Shown here: positions 52,753 through 59,797 of the stretch, piece by piece | Position numbering within the stretch: position 1 is the first letter of the stretch | Layout: each line of letters starts with the position of its first letter | Assembly: GCA_903894295.1 (NCBI GenBank) | Contig: CAITPI010000121.1 | Coordinates: 1-60,281, forward strand | Length of the DNA: 60,281 bases | Source of the DNA: an uncultured Acidimicrobiaceae bacterium | GTDB lineage: Bacteria; Actinomycetota; Acidimicrobiia; Acidimicrobiales; RAAP-2 | Reading direction: 5' to 3' | Position numbers and translations under genes: made by a program | Notes under the pieces: generated by a model | The model's database searches: none | What the model was told of the DNA's origin: nothing | The model's input: the letters and a program-made list of their open reading frames with translations, nothing else

Positions 52753-52758
52753 TACGAT
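52753..52758 (+). promoter_or_regulatory. -10 box TACGAT before a leaderless short ORF
   Basis: TACGAT ends 6 bases before ATG 52765, which opens an 18-codon frame that overlaps the acetyltransferase start. The spacing is the same as at other leaderless genes in the window. Confidence 0.45.
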
Positions 52759-52764
52759 TCCTTG

Positions 52765-52821
52765 ATGCGCGCCAGAGCCCTGACAGTGCACGACGGTGGT
52801 TCGACGTGGGGGAGGGGCTGA
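52765..52821 (+). CDS. Possible leaderless leader peptide, 18 residues
   Basis: ATG 52765 follows TACGAT by 6 bases and opens a short frame encoding MRARALTVHDGGSTWGRG. Its TGA (52819-52821) shares one base with the ATG of the acetyltransferase gene (TGATG). Translation of the leader would deliver ribosomes to that start, which also has GGAGG (52811-52815) within the leader. I see no run of one amino acid that would suggest attenuation. It may be only the transcribed 5' region. Confidence 0.35.
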   Translation: MRARALTVHDGGSTWGRG

Positions 52822-53456
52822 TGGCGCCGAGCCTCCGCAACCAGACGGTGCGCTCCCTCGATCTGGCCGGCCGCCGGGTACGCCTCGCCTCGCTGGTGGA
52901 CTCCGACTACGAAGGTTGGCATGCGGTCCGGGTCCGGTGTCGGGACTGGCTGGTGCCGTGGGAACCCCGCTCCAAGGGCGCCCCCGTGGCTCCGGAAGAC
53001 CGGGGCAGCTTCATGAGCCGATGCGCCATGCGCGAGCGCGAACGGCAACTCGGCAGCGGGTTCGGCTTCGGCATCTTTGTCGACGGGCGGTTCGGCGGCG
53101 AGATCACCCTGTCGTCCATCCAGCGGGGCCCGTTCCAGAGCGGGGCCATCGGCTACTGGATCGACGAGGGCCTGGCCGGGCTCGGTCTGGTGCCGGAGTC
53201 GGTGGTGGTGGTGCTGCAGTTTGCCTTCGAAACCTTGCGTCTTCACCGGGTCGAAGTGGCGATCATCCCCCGGAACAACGCCAGTCGGCGGGTGATGGAC
53301 AAGCTGGGCCTCCGTTTCGAAGGGATTTCGATCGGCTACCTCGAGATCAACGGTGCGTGGGAAGACCATGCCCGCTACGCCATGACCAGCGAAGAGTGGT
53401 TGCTGCGACGGGACGAACTCATCGAGAACTGGATCGCACCTTCCGTATCATCGTGA
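52821..53456 (+). CDS. GNAT N-acetyltransferase (RimJ/RimL-like)
   Basis: The 211-residue protein has the GNAT layout seen in RimJ/RimL-type enzymes: LAGRRVRLASLVDSDYEGWHAVR, FGIFVDGRFGGEITLSSI, GAIGYWIDEGLAGLGLVPESV (the acetyl-CoA loop region) and VEVAIIPRNNASRRVMDKLGLRFEGI. It probably acetylates the N terminus of a protein such as a ribosomal protein, but amino-acid or drug acetylation cannot be excluded. The acetyl-CoA loop lacks the usual Q/RxxGxG/A. ATG 52821 overlaps the upstream leader stop (TGATG) and has GGAGG. It is convergent with the epimerase gene. Confidence 0.85.
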   Translation: MAPSLRNQTVRSLDLAGRRVRLASLVDSDYEGWHAVRVRCRDWLVPWEPRSKGAPVAPEDRGSFMSRCAMRERERQLGSGFGFGIFVDGRFGGEITLSSIQRGPFQSGAIGYWIDEGLAGLGLVPESVVVVLQFAFETLRLHRVEVAIIPRNNASRRVMDKLGLRFEGISIGYLEINGAWEDHARYAMTSEEWLLRRDELIENWIAPSVSS

Positions 53457-53476
53457 CGCCTCCTTGACGGACGCCC

Positions 53477-54541
53477 TCAGTTCGACGGTTGGTCGGAGTC
53501 GTCCTCGAAGCGCTGGACGGCCGGGCTGTGGCGGAAGAACTGCTCGAGGTCCTGGTCGTAGCGGTACTCGGGATCCTGGCGGCCGAGGGCCCGACGCAGG
53601 TTGTTGGCCCGGCTGAAACTCTCCACCGCTCCCGCGCTGCTGTAGCGGTAGGTGAAGCCATGTTGGATCAGCCGACGGGTGTCCACGCCACGGCCGAACC
53701 GCAAGATGCCTTCCATCTCGGGCGGGAATGCCAGTCGGCCGGTCTTGACCAGCGGCCAGGCGAAGGTGCGGGGCCTTAGCGGGGGCAGCGGGAGCATCCG
53801 GACGCCACAGATGGACGCAATCTCGCTCCACGGCACCTTCCCGGCCCCCGCCAGGTTGAAGACGCCCGGGATCTGGTGGTGGGTGACGTACTCGAGGGCC
53901 CGCACCACATCGTCCTCTTCGACGAACTGGATCAGCGGGTCGAAGCCGGCCACCACCGGAAGCATGCCCCGACGGAGGTTGGTGGCGATCGGGGTGACAA
54001 TGTCGGTACCGAGCACGTTGGCACAGCGCAGCATGGTGACGATCAGGTCCGGGCGGTCCTGCATGAAGTCGTAGACGAGGTCCTCCACCTCGAGGAGGGA
54101 CCGCTCCAGCCGGGTGGCCTGAGGGGTCGTCCGCTTGGCGTCTTCGGCGAACCAGTTGGGGTCGGTGGCCGAGGCGCCATAGATGTGGGTGGATGACTTG
54201 ACCACCACCTGTCGCACCGAGGAACGCTCCCGACTGGCCGCCGCCAACAGGTTCAGCGTGCCGATCACGTTGATTTCGTGGAGCTGCTGGGCCGACACCC
54301 CGAGCGAGTTGGTCTGGAGGAAGGTGTGCACGATGGTGTCGACCTCGGTGGCCTGCACCAGGCGGGACAGGATCGAGTACTTCGAGTCGGCCCGAACGAA
54401 CTCGGTGCGCTCAAAGGGAACCTTTGGGGCATGGGTGCCGAGCCCGAGAATCATCTCCACGTCGGGATCGGACTCCAGGGCTTGTGCCATGCGTCCACCC
54501 CAAAAGGTGTCGATTCCGGTGATGAGGATCCGACGGCCCAT
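53477..54541 (-). CDS. NAD-dependent epimerase/dehydratase (SDR) family protein
   Basis: The 354-residue extended SDR begins ILITGIDTFWGGRMAQAL, a modified NAD loop (GxxxFxGG). It has TIVHTF..NVIGTLNLLAAAS and VVVKSSTHIYGAS, where the SDR active site would read S...YxxxK; here the tyrosine lies in HIYGAS and the lysine is not in the usual place, so catalysis may differ or be lost. The C-terminal half (GVFNLAGAGKVPWSEI) is family-like. It ends an operon with an acyltransferase and a GT2 enzyme. The pairing of such an SDR with a PlsC-like acyltransferase is also seen in mycobacteria (galE2 region), from memory. Confidence 0.78.
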   Translation of the reverse strand: MGRRILITGIDTFWGGRMAQALESDPDVEMILGLGTHAPKVPFERTEFVRADSKYSILSRLVQATEVDTIVHTFLQTNSLGVSAQQLHEINVIGTLNLLAAASRERSSVRQVVVKSSTHIYGASATDPNWFAEDAKRTTPQATRLERSLLEVEDLVYDFMQDRPDLIVTMLRCANVLGTDIVTPIATNLRRGMLPVVAGFDPLIQFVEEDDVVRALEYVTHHQIPGVFNLAGAGKVPWSEIASICGVRMLPLPPLRPRTFAWPLVKTGRLAFPPEMEGILRFGRGVDTRRLIQHGFTYRYSSAGAVESFSRANNLRRALGRQDPEYRYDQDLEQFFRHSPAVQRFEDDSDQPSN

Positions 54542-54544
54542 GGT

Positions 54545-55435
54545 TCAGCCGAACCAGACGCTGCGCCGGGCCCGCAGCATGTCGTGCAGGTTGTCCTGGA
54601 GGAGTCCCCGGATCCGCTCGGCCTCGTCCATGACCCAACTTCTCGGATACCGGTCTTCGTCGGGCGGAACATCGAAGACGATCGGGGGCAGGACCCGCAG
54701 TTTGAACTTGGCGGGAAGGTAGGTGACGAGACCCAGGGGACCGAGCAGGACGGTGTTCACCGTGACCGGAAAGTAGGGGAGTCCGAGTGCGCCCGAGAGG
54801 CGGCCCATCCGGAACAACATGGGCATGGACTCTTCGGCGCCGACCACGGCGATGGGAATGATGGGCACCCCGGCCCGCATGGCGATCTCCACGAATCCGC
54901 CACGACCGAACCGTCGGAGCCGGTAGCGGTCCTGGTAGGACTTGGAGGTGCCTTTGGTTCCCTCGGGGAACACGAGGGCCAACTGCTGTTGGTCGTGCAG
55001 GATCCGGTAGGCGTTGTCCGGGTGGGCAGGGACCCCGCCGGACCGGGACCACAGGGTGCCGACGACCGGGATCTTGCGGAAGAAGTAGTCGGCGAGTCCG
55101 TACACGGGCCGCGAGAGCATCTGCTCGATGCCGTGCATGATGGCCGTCGCATCCGGGGGGACGGCCCCGGCATGGTTGGCCACGAGCAGGGCTCCGCCCG
55201 AGGTGGGCAGGTTCTCAAGTCCCTCCCACTCCACCCGGAACCAGTACCGGTACAGCGGGTCGTAAAGGCGCCGGACAACGCTGCGCATCCGCTCCGACCG
55301 ACCCCATTCGTCGACGTCGGAGAGGCGGAAGTCCGGCCCGGCGTCAGGCACGGAGTTTCCGTCGCTTTGGCTGTTGTCCGGCCTGTGGACCCCAGCGGGA
55401 CCATCCGGACCGGATGCCAGCGGACCGTCGGTCAT
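54545..55435 (-). CDS. PlsC-like lysophospholipid acyltransferase
   Basis: The 296-residue protein has ALLVANHAGAVPPDA, with H and D as in the acyltransferase HX4-6D motif, and LVFPEGTKGTSKSY, the EGT motif that binds the glycerol-3-phosphate or lysophospholipid. GVPIIPIAVVGAEES follows as block IV. It likely esterifies a lyso-lipid at the membrane. The first 45 residues are proline/glycine-rich. ATG 55435 overlaps the GT2 stop by 4 bases (ATGA), which decides the start; a longer frame reaches 55564 inside the GT2 gene. The epimerase gene follows after 3 bases. Confidence 0.88.
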   Translation of the reverse strand: MTDGPLASGPDGPAGVHRPDNSQSDGNSVPDAGPDFRLSDVDEWGRSERMRSVVRRLYDPLYRYWFRVEWEGLENLPTSGGALLVANHAGAVPPDATAIMHGIEQMLSRPVYGLADYFFRKIPVVGTLWSRSGGVPAHPDNAYRILHDQQQLALVFPEGTKGTSKSYQDRYRLRRFGRGGFVEIAMRAGVPIIPIAVVGAEESMPMLFRMGRLSGALGLPYFPVTVNTVLLGPLGLVTYLPAKFKLRVLPPIVFDVPPDEDRYPRSWVMDEAERIRGLLQDNLHDMLRARRSVWFG

Positions 55436-56502
55436 GATTCCGCCACCCGGGGAGTGCCAATGCGCCCCCGGAGGGGTCCACCCCGGCGAAGGTCGGATCC
55501 CGTGAGGGAGATGGTCCGCAGAGGACAGGGGGCGAGCCGGTCCGCCAACTCCGAGTTGAGCCATCTGGCCTCCGCCGGCTCCACCAGCGCCCAGAGCACG
55601 GTGACGCCATCAGGGTCGACGACGATCGGCACGGGCCGGTCCGGGAGGACTTCGGCGACGGCATCCCTGACGGCTTCGGACAGGGAACCGGGTCGAAAGG
55701 GGTTGCCGGCAGTGATCCGGGCGGCGGTCATCGGCGCGGCTCTGAGGAGTCCGAGTCGGGACCGGTAGACGTCCGCCAGCATGGTGAGCGAATCATGCCA
55801 CGGGTGCACCGTGCTGCCTGGTACGTGCTTCCACTGCACCGGAACTTCGGCAATGCCAAGACCGAAACGGCGGGCCCACAAGAGGATGTCGACATCGAAG
55901 GCGAAGCGGTCGATGGTGACGAGTTGGAAAAGCAACCGGGCGGTCGGGGTCTGGAATCCTTTGAATCCACACTGTGTGTCGTGAAGTCCGAGGCCGGTGC
56001 CCGACGTCACCAACTGGTTGAAGAGTCGCCCCATCAGGGCCCTGAGGGCATAGGTGGTCTCGACCATCGAGTCCGGCAGGGCGCGGGAGCCAATGACGAC
56101 CTCATGGGAGGGCAGGAGTTCCAGCAGATCGGCAATCGAACGGGGGTCGATGGCCATGTCGGCATCCATGAACGCCACAAAGCGACCACGGGCCTGCGCC
56201 ACGCCGGCCCGCACGGCAGCTCCCTTGCCACGGTTGGCCGGCAGCCGGATGACCCGGCCGTGGGGGAGCGGGGCGAGCACCTTGCCCGCCATGTCTGCAG
56301 TGTTGTCGGAACTGCCGTCATCGACCAGCAGGACCTCGGTCGTCCCGACGTCGACGGCCCCGGCGGAGGCAGCATCGTCGAACCGCCGAAAACCTTCAAC
56401 CAGGCGGTCCGCCTCGTTGAAGGCGGGAACGACGATCGTCAGTTCGATGGTCACGTCTGCGCCAGTGGGGATCGACACCATGGCCGACCGGGCCGGATCC
56501 AT
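55432..56502 (-). CDS. GT2 family glycosyltransferase (dolichyl-phosphate glucose synthase-like)
   Basis: The 356-residue enzyme has IVVPAFNEADRLVEGFRRF, VLLVDDGSSDNTADMAG, RGKGAAVRAGVAQARGRFVAFMDADMAIDP (the DxD metal site) and SQ-like HDTQCGFKGFQ, all as in dolichyl-phosphate-type glucosyltransferases and polyprenol monophosphomannose synthases. It should transfer a sugar to a polyprenyl phosphate at the membrane. A C-terminal extension of about 100 residues (AARITAGNPFRPGSL onward) is of unknown function. A TAAAGT box (minus strand, 56544-56539) at the stop of the preceding gene probably drives the three-gene operon GT2-acyltransferase-epimerase. ATG 56481 and GTG later are alternative starts. 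Confidence 0.88.
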   Translation of the reverse strand: MDPARSAMVSIPTGADVTIELTIVVPAFNEADRLVEGFRRFDDAASAGAVDVGTTEVLLVDDGSSDNTADMAGKVLAPLPHGRVIRLPANRGKGAAVRAGVAQARGRFVAFMDADMAIDPRSIADLLELLPSHEVVIGSRALPDSMVETTYALRALMGRLFNQLVTSGTGLGLHDTQCGFKGFQTPTARLLFQLVTIDRFAFDVDILLWARRFGLGIAEVPVQWKHVPGSTVHPWHDSLTMLADVYRSRLGLLRAAPMTAARITAGNPFRPGSLSEAVRDAVAEVLPDRPVPIVVDPDGVTVLWALVEPAEARWLNSELADRLAPCPLRTISLTGSDLRRGGPLRGRIGTPRVAES

Positions 56503-56541
56503 GCGTCAGAAGGGAAGGATTTTGTCATCGTCCCCTGTACT

Positions 56542-57840
56542 TTAGGGCCGGGCCGCTCCTGCGAGGCCTTCGGTCCACAAGGATGACAGTTCCACGTTCG
56601 TGCCGGTGTGGGCGGCCTGGATGATGGTGTTGACTCCATAGGGGGTCGGCCGGCCGTTGTAGGTGGCGCCGACATACATCACGACATGTTCGATGGAGCT
56701 GCCACCGTTGTTGAAGAACAGAAGGTCACCCGGCTCCAGTTGGGACAGGCTGACTTTGGTCGACATCGCGTACTGGTCGGCCGCCGAATGGTCCAGACGG
56801 ACTCCGGCCGCGGCCCAGGACAGCATCGTGAGGCCGGAACAGTCGACCCCGTGATAGCTGGCTCCTCCCCAGACGTAGGGGGTGCCGAGGAAACTCATGG
56901 CCGTCTTCACCGCCAGGGCGCCGGCCGGGTTGGTGGACCCGCTGCTTCCCGCTTGGGGATTCCCGGCGCTCGTGGACGCCTGGGTGGCACTTCCGCTGGC
57001 CTTGGTGGCCGAAGGCGACCCGGGAGCCACCGTGGAGGCGACCGAGGCAGCCCGGGCGGCGGCCTGCGCAGCGGCTTGGGCGGCCGCCTTGGAGCGGGCC
57101 GCCGCAGCGGCCGCCGCCGCCGTGGCCGCTTGTTGGGCTGCGATCTGTGCGACTTCCTGGGCTTCCTGCCCCTGAAGCCCGGCCAGGGTGGCCTGGGTTT
57201 GGGCGGCCAGCGTGCCCGCTTTCTGGCGCAGCTGGGCGGCCTGGGAGAGTTGTTTCTGCAGGCTGGTTTGTACGGCGGTGAGGCGGCGTTGCTCGGCTTC
57301 CAGACGGGCCGTCGTCACCTGGAACTGGTGAAGTTGTCCGTTCAGCCGACCGACCCCCACGTTTCGGAGGACCTTGGTGATCTGGCTCGAGGCGGTGGGC
57401 TGGGAAAACACCGTGGCGAGGCCACTGGCGGCCGAACCCTGCTCGTAGGTGGCAACCACAGCGTGGGAGAGGTGATGTCGCTGCCGGCCGTAGAGGACGT
57501 TCTGGCGCGCCAGCGCGGCCCGCACGGCTTGCAGGTTGGAGCGGGTGGACTGCACCTTGATGCTCAACTCGTTGTACATCTCGTCGGAGGCCTCAAGGGC
57601 ACTCTGGTCAGCGGTCAGCTGTTGCTCGATGGCGGAAACCTGCTGCCGGGTGATGGCAAGGTTGCCGGCCGTGGTTGGCTGGGTCGGGCCGGCCGCCCCG
57701 GCCGGCGGTACGAGGGAGACCATGGCCAAGGACGAGGCCACCAGCACGCTTGAGAAGGACAGCCACCGGCGGTAGTGGCGCGAACGGGGCCAACCGGATG
57801 TCCGGGCGGAGTGGAGACTGGATGATCTGGTACTCGACAC
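56542..57840 (-). CDS. Secreted NlpC/P60 peptidoglycan endopeptidase (RipA-like)
   Basis: The 432-residue protein has a twin-arginine-free signal peptide (about residues 28-50, WLSFSSVLVASSLAMVSLVPPAGAAG). A long alpha-helical coiled-coil region follows (about 60-260), ending in an alanine-rich stretch, then a short linker rich in serine. The C-terminal NlpC/P60 domain has FLGTPYVWGGASYHGVDCSGLTM with the catalytic cysteine, IEHVVMYVG with the histidine and QAAHTG. It cleaves D,L-peptide bonds in peptidoglycan, probably at cell division. The coiled coil may inhibit it or bind FtsEX-like partners, as in RipC/PcsB. GTG 57840 has AAAGG upstream and places the signal peptide correctly; the longer frame is rejected. 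Confidence 0.9.
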   Translation of the reverse strand: MSSTRSSSLHSARTSGWPRSRHYRRWLSFSSVLVASSLAMVSLVPPAGAAGPTQPTTAGNLAITRQQVSAIEQQLTADQSALEASDEMYNELSIKVQSTRSNLQAVRAALARQNVLYGRQRHHLSHAVVATYEQGSAASGLATVFSQPTASSQITKVLRNVGVGRLNGQLHQFQVTTARLEAEQRRLTAVQTSLQKQLSQAAQLRQKAGTLAAQTQATLAGLQGQEAQEVAQIAAQQAATAAAAAAAARSKAAAQAAAQAAARAASVASTVAPGSPSATKASGSATQASTSAGNPQAGSSGSTNPAGALAVKTAMSFLGTPYVWGGASYHGVDCSGLTMLSWAAAGVRLDHSAADQYAMSTKVSLSQLEPGDLLFFNNGGSSIEHVVMYVGATYNGRPTPYGVNTIIQAAHTGTNVELSSLWTEGLAGAARP

Positions 57841-57952
57841 GTGGAAACCTTTCAGAACCCGATCCGGCAACGGATCTCGCCAGGGCGACGCGAGATGGAT
57901 AGCGTGCAAGGAGTTTCGGCACGTTGGCCGAAAAACCTGAGGAGACTGGTAG

Positions 57953-59524
57953 ATGACCGAGCGCGACGTGGTTCGCATTGATGCCGGGGAGTTGCGGGGA
58001 AGGTGGCGCAACGGTGTCTGGTGTTTCGCCGGCATTCCTTATGGCAGCCCACCCGAGGGGAACCGGCGGTGGCGACCCCCTGCTCCGGTGGAGCCCTGGT
58101 CGGGGGTGCGCGACGCCCTCACCTTCGCACCGGTCTGCCCCCAACCCAACGGCATCAACGAAGTTCTGGGCGGAGTACCCGAAGTGTCGAGCGAGGACTG
58201 CCTCTATCTCAACGTCTGGACGCCCGGACTCGATGAATCCGCCCGTCCGGTCATGGTGTGGATCCACGGCGGATCCTTTGTGACCGGTTCGGGTTCGAAC
58301 GGTCTCTATCGGGCCCACCGCCTGGCCCAATCCGGGGATGTCGTGGTGGTGACCATCAACTACCGACTCGGGCTGTTCGGGTTTCTGTCCCATCCGATGT
58401 TGGCCGACCCCGGCCAGGTGGATGCCGACGGAAACCCCTGGCCCGGTGACGGAAACTGGGGCCTGGCCGACCAGGTTGCCGCCCTTCGATGGGTTCAGGC
58501 CAACATCGCGGCCTTTGGCGGTGATCCGGACAACGTCACGCTGTTCGGTGAATCCGCCGGGGGGATGAGCGTGGCGGCCCTGCTGGGTGCGCCGGCCGCC
58601 GAAGGGCTCTTCCACAAGGCCATCGTCCAGAGTGGTCCACCCATGACCCAGAGTCGGGAGGACGCCGCCGAGCAGGCCGCACGCGCCGGTGAGGCGCTCG
58701 ACATTCCCATGGAACGGCACGCCTGGGAAGAGATCGCTCCCGAACGTCTGGTCGAGGTGGCCCAATCGTTGGCGGCCGATGCGTCCTATCGGGACACCCT
58801 GTTCGTGAAGCCGGTGGTGGATGGCTGGTTTCTGCCGAAAGACCCGCTCGTCGCCGTCGGACAAGGTGCTGCCGCCAGGGTGCCGGTGCTGATCGGTACC
58901 ACCCGTGACGAATGGTCCCTCTTTGCCCTCGGGTCGTCCGGTCAACTGGATGAGGAGAAGCTGCTGCGGAATGTCGGGCGGATGTTCCCTGCCCCCGGGG
59001 CGGCCCGACGGATCGTCGATGCGTTCCGTCAGTCCCGTCAGGCCCGGGGGGAGCCAACGGAACCACAGGACCTGCTGGTCGCAGTGGCGACCGAACACAT
59101 CTTCCGCCAACCGAGCTACCACTTCGCCGACAACCACCGGAAGACGGCCGAGTCAGGTGTCGGGACCTGGGTCTACTACTTCACCTGGGAGTCACCGGCC
59201 TTTGGTGGGGCGCTCGGATCCTGCCATGCCCTCGAGATTCCCTTCGTGTTCGGCACGGTCCACCATGAGGTGGTCCAGAACTTCTCCGGCGGAGGAAGCG
59301 GGGCCTTGGCCTTGTCCAATGCCATGCAGCAACTCTGGACGGGTTTTGCCCGTCACGGGATCCCGCAATGGGAAGACGCCACGTCCGGCCCCCTGGCGTT
59401 GGCACCGTGGAGCGACGAACGCCCGGTCTCCGTGCTTGGCCCCTGGCCGGGTGCCGAGGGGCCGGTCCACGATGTGGTCGACCCGCGGGGTGGAGAGGTC
59501 GTGGTCATCGAGGAGTACCGGTAG
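57953..59524 (+). CDS. Type B carboxylesterase
   Basis: The 523-residue alpha/beta hydrolase has EDCLYLNVWTPG, the oxyanion region VMVWIHGGSFVTGSG and the nucleophile elbow NVTLFGESAGGMSVAALL. The catalytic histidine is in GSCHALEIPFVFG. It hydrolyses esters of small or lipid substrates in the cytoplasm; para-nitrobenzyl esterases are the closest known type. ATG 57953 has GAGGAG 8 bases upstream, and a TAGCGT box at 57900-57905 gives a leader of about 40 bases. It is divergent from the NlpC/P60 gene and followed by a GC-rich hairpin. Confidence 0.92.
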   Translation: MTERDVVRIDAGELRGRWRNGVWCFAGIPYGSPPEGNRRWRPPAPVEPWSGVRDALTFAPVCPQPNGINEVLGGVPEVSSEDCLYLNVWTPGLDESARPVMVWIHGGSFVTGSGSNGLYRAHRLAQSGDVVVVTINYRLGLFGFLSHPMLADPGQVDADGNPWPGDGNWGLADQVAALRWVQANIAAFGGDPDNVTLFGESAGGMSVAALLGAPAAEGLFHKAIVQSGPPMTQSREDAAEQAARAGEALDIPMERHAWEEIAPERLVEVAQSLAADASYRDTLFVKPVVDGWFLPKDPLVAVGQGAAARVPVLIGTTRDEWSLFALGSSGQLDEEKLLRNVGRMFPAPGAARRIVDAFRQSRQARGEPTEPQDLLVAVATEHIFRQPSYHFADNHRKTAESGVGTWVYYFTWESPAFGGALGSCHALEIPFVFGTVHHEVVQNFSGGGSGALALSNAMQQLWTGFARHGIPQWEDATSGPLALAPWSDERPVSVLGPWPGAEGPVHDVVDPRGGEVVVIEEYR

Positions 59525-59533
59525 ACGACAGAC

Positions 59534-59565
59534 GGGCCGGGGTGCGGGCCTCCGCCCGTCGGCCC
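59534..59565 (+). terminator. GC-rich hairpin after the esterase gene
   Basis: GGGCCG (59534-59539) pairs with CGGCCC (59560-59565), and CGGGC (59545-59549) with GCCCG (59554-59558) around loop CTCC. It has no T-run, as with many high-GC terminators. It lies between the esterase stop and the tRNA. Confidence 0.4.
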
Positions 59566-59616
59566 CATGGGGGTCGACCCATCTCCCTGGCGTGGAAAGA
59601 TGGAAGCGTCGTTTTC

Positions 59617-59690
59617 GGGGACGTAGCCCAACTGGCAGAGGCAGGGCGCTTAAACCGCCCCAAGTGAGGGTTCAAATCCCTCCGTCCCCA
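59617..59690 (+). tRNA. tRNA-Leu-like (anticodon UAA) with short variable loop
   Basis: The 74-base cloverleaf has acceptor GGGGACG/CGTCCCC and discriminator A. The D arm has a 3-bp stem GCC/GGC and a long loop, as in tRNA-Leu. The anticodon stem GGGCG/CGCCC closes loop CTTAAAC with anticodon TAA, and the T arm is GAGGG-TTCAAAT-CCCTC. The anticodon loop and D arm are leucine-type, but the variable region is only CAAGT instead of the usual long arm. The CCA end is not encoded. It may be a functional class I-like tRNA-Leu or a degenerate copy. Confidence 0.75.
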
Positions 59691-59797
59691 CTTCTTGTTC
59701 GGAAAACCTCGTCGGGGCACAGGGCGAAACCGGATCTTTCCCCGTCATGAACTGCGTCTGGTTGACCGGATTGTTCACAGACGAAGGGAAACAATGC

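Noticed and set aside
59617-59690. Reading the second tRNA as tRNA-Lys (CUU)
   Set aside because: That would put C rather than T at position 33 and break the perfect 5-bp anticodon stem; the UAA reading keeps T33 and all pairs.
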